NCBI GenBank assembly: GCA_030681375.1
Contig: JAUXWM010000024.1
Location: 1-56,540, forward strand
From: Gallionella sp.
Lineage (GTDB): Bacteria > Pseudomonadota > Gammaproteobacteria > Burkholderiales > Gallionellaceae
Direction of reading: 5' to 3'
Length of the DNA stretch: 56,540 bases
Position numbers and translations under genes: made by a program
The notes under the pieces: generated by a model
Database searches by the model: none
Told to the model about the DNA's origin: nothing
The model's input: the letters and a program-made list of their open reading frames with translations, nothing else
In this document: positions 1-7,366 of the stretch, in pieces
How positions within the stretch are numbered: position 1 is the first letter of the stretch
Layout: every line of letters begins with the position of its first letter

Positions 1-135
1 AGGACTATGCAACGAAATGGATGTGGACTTACAATCACGAACGCCCCAACATGGCACTCGGCGGCATCACGCCGAAACAGAAGTTAGATTTTTTAACCAG
101 CTCTACTTTTGACCCCAACTAAAAATGGGGGGATT
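1..135 (+). mobile_element. Right end of an IS3-family insertion sequence
   Basis: This covers the transposase tail and the few bases beyond its stop, which carry a G-run (about 126-131) of the kind often seen in the terminal inverted repeat. The exact element boundary cannot be set because the other end is outside the window; the true junction lies between about 123 and 140. The element interrupts the gene whose 3' part follows. Confidence 0.6.
3..122 (+). CDS. IS3-family transposase OrfB, C-terminal end (partial)
   Basis: The third frame from the window edge reads through about 39 residues to a TAA at 120-122. It contains the YNHERPNMALGGITPKQKL ending typical of the DDE integrase-like OrfB of IS3-family elements (the N-H-x-R-P block close to the C-terminus of rve-type transposases). 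Only the last part of the gene is in the window, so the catalytic residues cannot be seen. The reading frame shifts into a glycosyltransferase remnant directly after the stop, which shows that the element landed in a polysaccharide gene. The family assignment is firm; the exact subgroup is not. Confidence 0.85.
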   Translation, partial: DYATKWMWTYNHERPNMALGGITPKQKLDFLTSSTFDPN

Positions 136-393
136 ACCCAATCAGTGCTGTTTGAACGACAATTATTCGAAGAGCGAGGTGGATTTGATTTGGATATGGA
201 CGCGCTTGAAGACTGGGTGTTGTGGGCCAAGTATGCTACGGGTAACCGCTTCCATTATCTGCCTAAGGTCACTTCAATGTATCGTACCCCTTTGGCTATG
301 CCGCACATATCTGAGAGGAATAGAAATTTAGGATTGGCATATCCTTTGGCCTCGGCGAGGATAGCGGGTAATGAAGCCCGTTATGGGGCGTGA
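124..393 (+). pseudogene. Glycosyltransferase (GT2-like), 3' fragment cut by the IS
   Basis: About 90 residues are readable up to the TGA at 391-393. The segment GGFDLDMDALEDWVLWAKYA followed by a PKVTSMYRTP block matches the part of family 2 glycosyltransferases just after the acceptor-binding ED(W) motif, where a bulky hydrophobic stretch and a 'TS.YR' signature are usual. The N-terminal GT-A fold with the nucleotide-sugar DxD is missing, replaced by the IS end. It is therefore a non-functional remnant of a polysaccharide gene. The open frame can be extended back to an ATG at 109, but that start lies inside the insertion sequence and is not meaningful. Confidence 0.7.
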
Positions 394-448
394 AAATGAA
401 TGAGATACTGTGCAGCGGAAAAACAAGACTTGCTGAAAGTTATAAGTA

Positions 449-1468
449 ATGGCTGAATTCAACCGCAATAACCTTAATGCTGTACGTTTGATCGCAGCTT
501 TTCTCGTTTTATATGGTCATTCCTTTGTGTTTCTGGGATTGCGCGAGCCATTATTTTTGTCCTGGCTGCCGCTCGGTTCGCTTGGCGTGTTTATATTTTT
601 TACGATCAGCGGCTACCTGATTAGCCAAAGCTGGCAGCGAGATCCTCATGTCATTCGATTTCTTCAGCGTCGCGCACTAAGAATTTTTCCTGGACTGGCA
701 GTTTGCATTTTGCTTTTGGTATTTGTATTAGGGCCGGCACTAACTACATGGTCGATAAGGGATTATTTTCAGAGTGCTTATACTTGGGGCTATTTCCGGA
801 ATATTGCTCTTTATATCAGTTATTACCTACCCGGGGTATTTGAGGCTGCTCGGGTTCCCAATGCAGTAAATGGCTCCTTATGGAGTCTGCCAGTTGAATT
901 TTTGATGTATCTCGTAGTGTTGATTGTCGGTGTTATAGCTGGCAGTCGTTGGGTAATAGCTTTCTTTGCAATTATTTCGGCCTTTATTTCAATTGGATGG
1001 GCGCAGGTGGGCGAGCAAGTCGTAATCTATGGTTTTGATTTGCGCCAGGTATTTATCTGCGGTACCTATTTCTGGATTGGCGCAGTTATTTATTTGTTTG
1101 ATTTAAAACGTTACTTCTCTATGTCTGTAGTGATGATGGCACTTGTAACATTGATCTGTTTTGAGCCTTGGATCGGTATTTTGCAGGTGGTGGCTTGGGG
1201 TGCGTTGCCAGTTGCAGTTCTTGCTTTTGGTCTTTCGTATAATCGTATGCTTGGTTGGCTAACTCGCACTGGTGATTATTCTTATGGAATTTACATTTAT
1301 GCATTTCCAATTCAACAAACGGTGATTTATCTATTGCCAGAAATTAAAATTGGAAGTTATTTGATGTTGTGTTCAAGCATCGTGCTGTCGTGTGCGATTT
1401 TGTCATGGCATCTCGTCGAAAAACGTGCCATGAAATTAAAACCTAAGAAGATGGGTTTAACGCGATAG
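449..1468 (+). CDS. Membrane acyltransferase, acyltransferase-3 (OafA/NodX-like) family
   Basis: 339 residues and very hydrophobic, with around ten predicted membrane helices. Near the N-terminus it has Arg13 and His24 in the R-x10-H arrangement (RLIAAFLVLYGHS), then FFTISGYLIS and RRALRIFPGL, which together define the acyltransferase-3 family. NGSLWSLPVEFLMYL in the middle is the second family signature. Members transfer acyl groups, mostly acetyl, onto extracytoplasmic sugars such as O-antigen residues. Its place between a glycosyltransferase remnant and a methyltransferase supports a role in decorating a surface glycan. Codon use is AT-rich compared with genes beyond 5.2 kb. The substrate cannot be inferred. 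Confidence 0.85.
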   Translation: MAEFNRNNLNAVRLIAAFLVLYGHSFVFLGLREPLFLSWLPLGSLGVFIFFTISGYLISQSWQRDPHVIRFLQRRALRIFPGLAVCILLLVFVLGPALTTWSIRDYFQSAYTWGYFRNIALYISYYLPGVFEAARVPNAVNGSLWSLPVEFLMYLVVLIVGVIAGSRWVIAFFAIISAFISIGWAQVGEQVVIYGFDLRQVFICGTYFWIGAVIYLFDLKRYFSMSVVMMALVTLICFEPWIGILQVVAWGALPVAVLAFGLSYNRMLGWLTRTGDYSYGIYIYAFPIQQTVIYLLPEIKIGSYLMLCSSIVLSCAILSWHLVEKRAMKLKPKKMGLTR

Positions 1469-1501
1469 CTGAACCACATAAATTTACAGCAGGGATTAGA
1501 T

Positions 1502-2401
1502 ATGATGAAAAAAATAATTTTACGATTGCTCGGGGTAAATGAGCAAGGTTCACAGCAGGATTTGAATGTGATATCGCTGCTGTTTCCTGTGGGCCATTTT
1601 TACTCACCGATAGCCGATCCTGAGGACATTCGTTTGCGGGAAGCCAGAATATGGAATGGTGTGGATACGATGCCGGGCATTGATATGCACGTTAAATCTC
1701 AATTGAATTTGTTGGGTCAATTAAAGACGCATACAACCTCTATAGATTATCCTGTAGAACGCCCTGCTGATCAGCACACTTATTATTATAGTAATGATCA
1801 GTATCCGGTTCTTGATGCCGAATTCTTGTACGCAGCGCTGCTTTATTTTAAACCACGCGCGATGATCGAAGTGGGCAGCGGTTTTTCGTCACTCATTGTT
1901 GCAGATGTGAACCGCCGTATTCTTAATAATTCGATAGAATTTAGCTGTATTGAACCATATCCGCGCCAATTCCTTGTGGATGGGGTTGAAGGGATCACCC
2001 GGTTGGTACAGAAAAAAGTGGAGGACGTAGAGCTGTCGTTTTTTGATCGTCTGGACGATGGCGATATTTTATTTATTGACTCTTCGCATGTATCAAAGGT
2101 CGGGAGCGATGTAAATTACCTGTTCTTTGAGGTTCTGCCACGCTTGAAAAAGGGGGTTATAGTTCATATTCATGATATTTTTTTGCCGGACGAGTATCCA
2201 AAAAACTGGGTGATTGAACAAGGAAGAAATTGGAATGAACAATATTTATTCCGCGCATTTATGCAGTTCAATTCTGATTGGGAAGTGCTATGGGCGGCCC
2301 ATTTTATGGGCACACGTCATACGGAAGCTGTTCGTGAGGTGTTTCCACGATATCCAGACTTGGGAGGTGGTGGCAGTTTCTGGATTAAACGAGTCAAATA
2401 A
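1502..2401 (+). CDS. Class I SAM-dependent methyltransferase
   Basis: 299 residues. The glycine-rich SAM-binding motif I appears as MIEVGSGFSS around residues 120-130, followed by an acidic strand end (CIEPYP) about 35 residues on and a post-motif DILFIDSSHVSKVGSDV segment. This layout fits the methyltransferase_24-like group often found in polysaccharide clusters. An AGGGA lies about 6-10 bases before the tandem ATG codons at 1502/1505. It follows the acyltransferase at 33 bp, so the two are probably cotranscribed and act on the same surface glycan. The methyl acceptor is unknown. AT-rich composition is shared with the previous gene. Confidence 0.75.
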   Translation: MMKKIILRLLGVNEQGSQQDLNVISLLFPVGHFYSPIADPEDIRLREARIWNGVDTMPGIDMHVKSQLNLLGQLKTHTTSIDYPVERPADQHTYYYSNDQYPVLDAEFLYAALLYFKPRAMIEVGSGFSSLIVADVNRRILNNSIEFSCIEPYPRQFLVDGVEGITRLVQKKVEDVELSFFDRLDDGDILFIDSSHVSKVGSDVNYLFFEVLPRLKKGVIVHIHDIFLPDEYPKNWVIEQGRNWNEQYLFRAFMQFNSDWEVLWAAHFMGTRHTEAVREVFPRYPDLGGGGSFWIKRVK

Positions 2402-2435
2402 TGATGCCTTATATAGTTATTTCCTACTTTGGTGA

Positions 2436-3128
2436 GTGTTTAAGTTGATTAAAGTTGTATCACAAACTTTGCGAAATATCCCTCTTCTAGCTGGAATTTC
2501 TGATGAAGAGTGTGCATTATTGCTGAAAGAATTAACGCTCGAAGAATTTCCGCGACGTGAAACTATTATTCGGAAAGGCAGCCCGCCGGAGAGTTTGCTT
2601 TTCCTGATTTCTGGTCAATTGCAGGTAATCGATATTACCGAAGATGGTAGGGAAGTTGGCTTAAGAATTTTATCACCGGGTGATTTCTTTGGTGAAATAG
2701 CTATTATCACTGGTGGACCAAGGACAGCTTTTGTTGTGTCGCTCACCAGTGCGGTTGTAGCATTTTTACCTCGTTCGCTGGCCTTGCATTTGTTTGCAAA
2801 CTCCCCCTCTATCGCCAATAAAATGATGCAGCTACTCGCCAATAAAATATCCAAGGATTCAGAATTAAGAAGTTTATTAAGTATTCAGAATGCACGCCGA
2901 CGCGTGTTTGCGTTACTTGATTCATTAACAACCAAAAAAATTACAGGACAAAACGTTATTGAGCGGCTTCCAACACATCATGAAATGGCCCTTATGGTTA
3001 ATACTAGCCGGGAGACTGTTACGCGAGCATTATTGTCGTTGAGCCGGCAGGGCGTCATCGTGAGAAAGTCCCATACCGTCGTCATACTGGACCACAAAAT
3101 TCTGAAGCAATTGACGCAGGAATCTTAA
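2436..3128 (+). CDS. Crp/Fnr-family transcriptional regulator
   Basis: 230 residues. An N-terminal cyclic-nucleotide-binding beta-roll (about residues 15-130) has a phosphate-binding-cassette-like FFGEIAIITGGPRTAFV segment that keeps the Glu and the Arg used to hold a cyclic nucleotide in Crp. A long dimer helix follows, then a winged helix with LPTHHEMALMVNTSRETVTR (about 178-197), the Crp-type recognition helix. There are no Fnr cysteines, so an iron-sulfur sensor is unlikely. The GTG at 2436 lacks a good ribosome site; a TTG at 2445 has GGTGAG eight bases upstream and may be the true start. The next gene encodes a class III nucleotide cyclase, suggesting a cNMP producer-receptor pair. Confidence 0.85.
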   Translation: MFKLIKVVSQTLRNIPLLAGISDEECALLLKELTLEEFPRRETIIRKGSPPESLLFLISGQLQVIDITEDGREVGLRILSPGDFFGEIAIITGGPRTAFVVSLTSAVVAFLPRSLALHLFANSPSIANKMMQLLANKISKDSELRSLLSIQNARRRVFALLDSLTTKKITGQNVIERLPTHHEMALMVNTSRETVTRALLSLSRQGVIVRKSHTVVILDHKILKQLTQES

Positions 3129-3173
3129 GCTTATCTCGTATCCTTTGATGCCAATCAGGAACAGTGCTGCAAT

Positions 3174-5021
3174 ATGCAAATAAAGACAATTTCATTATTG
3201 TTTCGTCACCTAGCCCTGTTCCACTGGATGCGATATCTTATTGTTGTAGCTGCAATACTGATTTCAGCGTGGGCGCAATGGGCTGCACCTCAACGCGGCT
3301 TGACCTTCGCAGATGAGTGGTTGCGCGATCATTTTGTAAGGGCACATTCATCGGTGCAGCCAGAAAAACGTTTTGTGATTGTTGATATTGACGAATCCAG
3401 TATTGCCAGTGTGGGTTCATGGCCGTGGCCAAGAACACAAATTGCGTCATTGATTGAGGTGTTACTGTACGATTATGGCGCAAACGGGATCGCACTGGAC
3501 ATGGTGTTTCCTGACACTGCAGATGCCAAGGGTGATGCTCAATTAGCCCATTTGGCTCATACCGAACCTGTTGTATTCGCTCAAGCACTGGATTATATCG
3601 AGCGGCCTTCTGCGTTACGCATAGGCTCTATTTCCGGTGGGTGGCCGGTTAGCACTACCTTACCATTGGCCAAGGGTTTTATCGCAAATCATGCCGGGCT
3701 AAATCATCCTCCGCTAACAGGAAATATTGGTTTCGAGCCTGATAGTGATGGCGTCGTCAGACATTTGCCGCTGCTTAGCCAACTTGACGGGAAGGCATAT
3801 CCCGCTCTCTCTCTGGCACTTATTCAATGCTGTACATCATTTCAGGTGGGACTGAAAAGTGGGGCGCTACGGCGTGTTCCGTATGATCGTGACTTTTCAT
3901 CATATACGGTTATTCCTGCATCCGACATTCTTAATCTCCGTGTTCCGGCAAGTCTGGTCGCTGGTAAACTGATCTTAGTTGGCTCGTCATCACTAGGACT
4001 TGCAGATTCTGTCGTTACGCCGCTCTCTTCTAATACCAGCGGAGTTTTTGTGCATGCTGCCATGTTGAGTTCGCTCCTTGATCAAGCTGTTGCGGCTGAT
4101 CGTAAAAAATGGCACGCAAAATTATACGCTTTTGTCTTCTCGATTTTTATCGTTTTGGCATCATTTTTCACCTTATCTCGTCTCCCGGCAGTAATTAACA
4201 CTCTGTTATTACTTGTTGCATCTGTAATCTGGATATTTTTGGCTTACTGGTTTTCTTTGCACGACGACTCGTTTTCAACGAGCGGCCCATTGGCTTCCTT
4301 TTTGCTGTTGCTGATTGTTGCGATTCCTTATCATTGGCAAATAGCCCAGAATAAAGCACGAGAATTACTCGATGCGCTGAATCACTATGTTGCGCCAGCT
4401 GTTGTAAACGAGCTATTGAACAGTGGGCTGATTGATCCCTTATCGCCACGACTACATGATATGACAACACTTGTGGTTGATATGGAGGGATATACAAAAC
4501 ACATTGAAGACTTGCCGCTCGACGAGGCGGCTTCGGTTACACGTGAATTTTTGGATTGCTTGACTCAACCCGTGTTGAAATGTCGAGGTACGCTGGATAG
4601 ATATACTGGAGATGGATTGATTGCTTTCTGGGGCGCACCCATTCATGATGAAGATCATGCAGACTTGGCTTTAGAGGCTGCAAAGCTGATGGTGCAATCT
4701 ATCAAATCCCTTAATTCCTCAAGAAAACTAGTGGGGAAACAGGAGCTGCGGATAAGGATTGGGATTGAAAGTGGAATTGCCATGTCAGGAGATTTCGGGT
4801 CATCATCTCGAAGTATTTATACCGCGGTTGGAGATAGCGTGAATACCGCATCACGATTAGAAGATATGGCACGCAATTTTGCATTCGACATCATTATTGG
4901 GCCTGGCTCGGCTCAACGTATCAGGCGACATCAACTTATATCGCTGGGAGTAGTGCAGTTGCGAGGGAAAAAGGTTTCTACAGAGCTATTTACGTTAAAA
5001 CACTCTGAAAACATCTCCTGA
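3174..5021 (+). CDS. CHASE2-domain adenylate/guanylate cyclase (class III)
   Basis: 615 residues. An N-terminal membrane helix (about 18-36) is followed by an extracytoplasmic CHASE2 sensor domain (about 45-310, with the FVIVDIDESSIASVGSWPWPR hallmark in its first part), three closely spaced membrane helices (about 317-390) and a cytoplasmic class III cyclase domain. The metal-binding aspartates are visible in VVDMEGYT (about 436) and TGDGLIAFWG (about 480), and the transition-state Asn/Arg in YTAVGDSVNTASRLE. The position that usually carries the purine-selecting Lys in bacterial enzymes reads DRYTGD, so Arg replaces Lys and substrate preference (ATP or GTP) should not be assumed. It lies 45 bp after a Crp-family regulator. 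Confidence 0.88.
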   Translation: MQIKTISLLFRHLALFHWMRYLIVVAAILISAWAQWAAPQRGLTFADEWLRDHFVRAHSSVQPEKRFVIVDIDESSIASVGSWPWPRTQIASLIEVLLYDYGANGIALDMVFPDTADAKGDAQLAHLAHTEPVVFAQALDYIERPSALRIGSISGGWPVSTTLPLAKGFIANHAGLNHPPLTGNIGFEPDSDGVVRHLPLLSQLDGKAYPALSLALIQCCTSFQVGLKSGALRRVPYDRDFSSYTVIPASDILNLRVPASLVAGKLILVGSSSLGLADSVVTPLSSNTSGVFVHAAMLSSLLDQAVAADRKKWHAKLYAFVFSIFIVLASFFTLSRLPAVINTLLLLVASVIWIFLAYWFSLHDDSFSTSGPLASFLLLLIVAIPYHWQIAQNKARELLDALNHYVAPAVVNELLNSGLIDPLSPRLHDMTTLVVDMEGYTKHIEDLPLDEAASVTREFLDCLTQPVLKCRGTLDRYTGDGLIAFWGAPIHDEDHADLALEAAKLMVQSIKSLNSSRKLVGKQELRIRIGIESGIAMSGDFGSSSRSIYTAVGDSVNTASRLEDMARNFAFDIIIGPGSAQRIRRHQLISLGVVQLRGKKVSTELFTLKHSENIS

Positions 5022-5165
5022 GATGAGAATAATCAGGGCGAATTTATTGGTCGGGGCGAAATGGATCAATAAGCTGAACAAGCTTGTGGGATCCGTTGAA
5101 CATAATGGACTTACAGATCGATTTTGCGGCACTAGTGGTAATGAATGGCTTGTTTGATTGTGATT

Positions 5166-5247
5166 AGAAGTGGCCAGCTATGAAAAAATACGAATATTTC
5201 GGCATTATGTTGACAAAGATAATTGGCTGTTTTGCCGGGCCACTTCT
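5166..5247. promoter_or_regulatory. Leader of waaC with a 10-bp inverted repeat
   Basis: The 241-bp gap between the cyclase and waaC contains AGAAGTGGCC at 5166-5175 and its exact reverse complement at 5238-5247, ending 15 bp before the waaC ATG. A TTGACA hexamer lies inside at 5210-5215, but no convincing -10 box sits 16-18 bp downstream. The arrangement could be an operator or a loop that buries the translation start region. The rest of the gap shows nothing recognisable. Confidence 0.3.
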
Positions 5248-5262
5248 TGATTGTGGTTCTCT

Positions 5263-6369
5263 ATGAAAATTCTTGTCGTAAGGTTGTCGTCGCTGGGCGA
5301 TATTCTGCATTTGTTTCCGGCCATCAGCGATTTGCGCCGCCATTTTCCCGATGCACAAATTCACTGGCTGGTGGAGCCTGCCTTTGCTGAAATGGTGGGT
5401 TGGCATTCGGCTGTCAGCAAGGTGATACCGGTGCCGCTGCGCAGTCACAAGAAAAACTGGTGGAGGTTGCCGCGTTTGCTGCGTGGTTTGAAGCAACAAC
5501 TCAGAGCGGAGCATTACGACCTTGTGCTGGATGCGCAGGGTTTGCTCAAGAGCGCGCTGCTGGCGCGCCTCGCGGGGGCGGATATATATGGTTTCCATGC
5601 CGATAGCGCGCGAGAACCCCTGGCGGCAAAGTTCTATCTGAAGACCGCCAGCGTAGCGCGCGGCTTGCATGTTATCGAGAAGAATCGCCAGCTTGTGGCC
5701 AAGCTGTTTACTGCAGATGTGTCGCAAGCCGCTGATTATGGTTTGACTGCTTTTCATCAGCGGCAATTGGCAGAAAATCTGCCAGAGGCACTCGCAGGTT
5801 TGGACGGTCAGCGCAGCATTGTGCTGTTGCACGGTACAACCTGGAACAGCAAATACTGGCCGGAGTCGTCGTGGATGGAGCTGGTAGGTTTGCTGGCCGA
5901 ACAGGGCTGCTTGTGTCTGTTGCCCTGGGGCAATGCGCAGGAACACCAGCGCGCGCAGCGTTTGCAGCTTGCCGGAGGCGCGCAGGCACGTGTATTGCCC
6001 AGGTTGACATTGACTGAATTGATGAGTGTGTTGCTGCACGCGCAGGCCTTCGTCAGCGTTGAATCAGGTATAGGTCATCTGGCTAGCGTACTGGATATCC
6101 CGGGCATCATGCTGCATGGTCCGACGGATCCGGGCTACAGCGGCATTCCGGGCAAAGCATGTCAGCACATTAGCAGTGGCCTGGATTGTTCACCCTGTTT
6201 TAAACGCGACTGTCCCAAACTGGCATCCAAATTGGATATTCCGCCCTGTCAGCGGGAAATCAGCGCGCAGCGTGTCTTGCAGCTATGCCTGCAATTGCCG
6301 GAGAACACCGGCAGGGATGCGAACACCGTAAAGGGTGGCACGCAAACTGATAAAATCGACATCGTTTAA
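5263..6369 (+). CDS. waaC: Lipopolysaccharide heptosyltransferase I
   Basis: 368 residues from the ATG at 5263, which begins MKILVVRLSSLGDILHLFPA, the standard start of heptosyltransferases; a TTG four codons upstream is less likely. It is a GT9 family enzyme adding the first L-glycero-D-manno-heptose to Kdo on lipid A at the inner membrane. Supporting blocks are LDAQGLLKSALLARLAG (about 90-106), YGFHADSAREPLA (the AREP/heptose site region), LLHGTTWNSKYWP and the C-terminal VESGIGHLASVLDIPGIMLHG with the conserved D/E-SG.GHLA motif. It heads the LPS gene block that runs to 11.4 kb. Confidence 0.93.
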   Translation: MKILVVRLSSLGDILHLFPAISDLRRHFPDAQIHWLVEPAFAEMVGWHSAVSKVIPVPLRSHKKNWWRLPRLLRGLKQQLRAEHYDLVLDAQGLLKSALLARLAGADIYGFHADSAREPLAAKFYLKTASVARGLHVIEKNRQLVAKLFTADVSQAADYGLTAFHQRQLAENLPEALAGLDGQRSIVLLHGTTWNSKYWPESSWMELVGLLAEQGCLCLLPWGNAQEHQRAQRLQLAGGAQARVLPRLTLTELMSVLLHAQAFVSVESGIGHLASVLDIPGIMLHGPTDPGYSGIPGKACQHISSGLDCSPCFKRDCPKLASKLDIPPCQREISAQRVLQLCLQLPENTGRDANTVKGGTQTDKIDIV

Positions 6370-6385
6370 TCCACGATAGCGCCGC

Positions 6386-7366
6386 ATGACCTACTATTCC
6401 CCGCTGATTTCCGCATTGGTCACACTATTACTAACGCTGATTCTGACGATGCACAAGGATCGCATGATTCAGGACGTCCCCAACGAGCGTTCCTTGCATG
6501 CCGAACCCGTTCCGCGTACCGGTGGCATCGCCTTGATGGCGGGCATGCTGAGCGGCTGGGTGTTACTGCCCTGGCTGTGGTGGATTGTATTGCCGGTGCT
6601 GGGGTTATTTGTCCTGTCGCTGGTTGACGATGTGCGCAATTTAACGCCGGGGACGCGACTGATAGGCCACTTTGCCGCCGCCTCGTGTGTGTTGCTGGGA
6701 AGTGGAATTGGCGGGATATGGATGTTGCCTGCATTGTTGTTCATGGTGTGGATGACCAATCTGTATAACTTCATGGATGGCTCGGATGGTCTGGCGGGCG
6801 GCATGGCGCTGTTCGGCTTTAGCTTCTACGGTATGGCCGCATGGATGAAGGGTGATCCCGCTTTTGCCATGATAAATTTTTCAGTGGGTGCTGCCGCGCT
6901 GGGTTTTCTTTATCATAATTTCCATCCGGCCAAGGTGTTTCTGGGCGATGCTGGTTCCATTCCGCTCGGTTTCCTCGCGGCAGCTTTTGGCGTATGGGGT
7001 TGGCAGCAGGGATACTGGCCATTCTGGTTTCCGGTTCTGGTGTTCTCGCCGTTTGTGATGGATGCAACCCTGACGCTGGTAAAACGTGCGCGCAATAAGG
7101 AAAAGCTGACGGATGCGCATCGTAGCCATTATTATCAACGCCTGGTGCAAATGGGCTGGGGGCATCGCAATACCGCCATTGCGGAATATGCGCTGATGTT
7201 GCTGGCGGGCATGTCGGCATTGGCAGGTCTTGCTCTGGATGTCAAAGGTCAGGGCGCTGTGCTGCTCTGCTGGGCTGCGATTTATCTGGGCTTGGGCCTG
7301 TGGATAGATAGGCGCTGGCGCTTGTATCAAAACACAATCAAAGAGAAGAGTTGTAATGCTGCTTAA
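6386..7366 (+). CDS. WecA/WbpL-type undecaprenyl-phosphate glycosyl-1-phosphate transferase
   Basis: 326 residues, about ten membrane helices, MraY/WecA superfamily (glycosyltransferase 4 family in Pfam). DVPNERSLH...PRTGG near residues 30-50, SLVDDVRNLTP, the Mg-binding NLYNFMDGSDGLAGG, the HNFHPAKVFLGDAGS loop and a C-terminal HRSHYYQRLVQMGWGHR identify it. Enzymes of this kind start O-antigen units by moving a HexNAc-1-phosphate to undecaprenyl phosphate. The close resemblance to WbpL and the following WbpM-type dehydratase suggest the first sugar is a 6-deoxy-HexNAc (FucNAc or QuiNAc) rather than GlcNAc. It overlaps the next gene by 11 bp, indicating translational coupling. Confidence 0.9.
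   Translation: MTYYSPLISALVTLLLTLILTMHKDRMIQDVPNERSLHAEPVPRTGGIALMAGMLSGWVLLPWLWWIVLPVLGLFVLSLVDDVRNLTPGTRLIGHFAAASCVLLGSGIGGIWMLPALLFMVWMTNLYNFMDGSDGLAGGMALFGFSFYGMAAWMKGDPAFAMINFSVGAAALGFLYHNFHPAKVFLGDAGSIPLGFLAAAFGVWGWQQGYWPFWFPVLVFSPFVMDATLTLVKRARNKEKLTDAHRSHYYQRLVQMGWGHRNTAIAEYALMLLAGMSALAGLALDVKGQGAVLLCWAAIYLGLGLWIDRRWRLYQNTIKEKSCNAA

Noticed and set aside
5164..6039. Long minus-strand open frame (291 codons) over waaC
   Set aside because: It is antisense to a clear heptosyltransferase, is Gln/His-rich as expected for a complementary-strand shadow, and has no recognisable domain.
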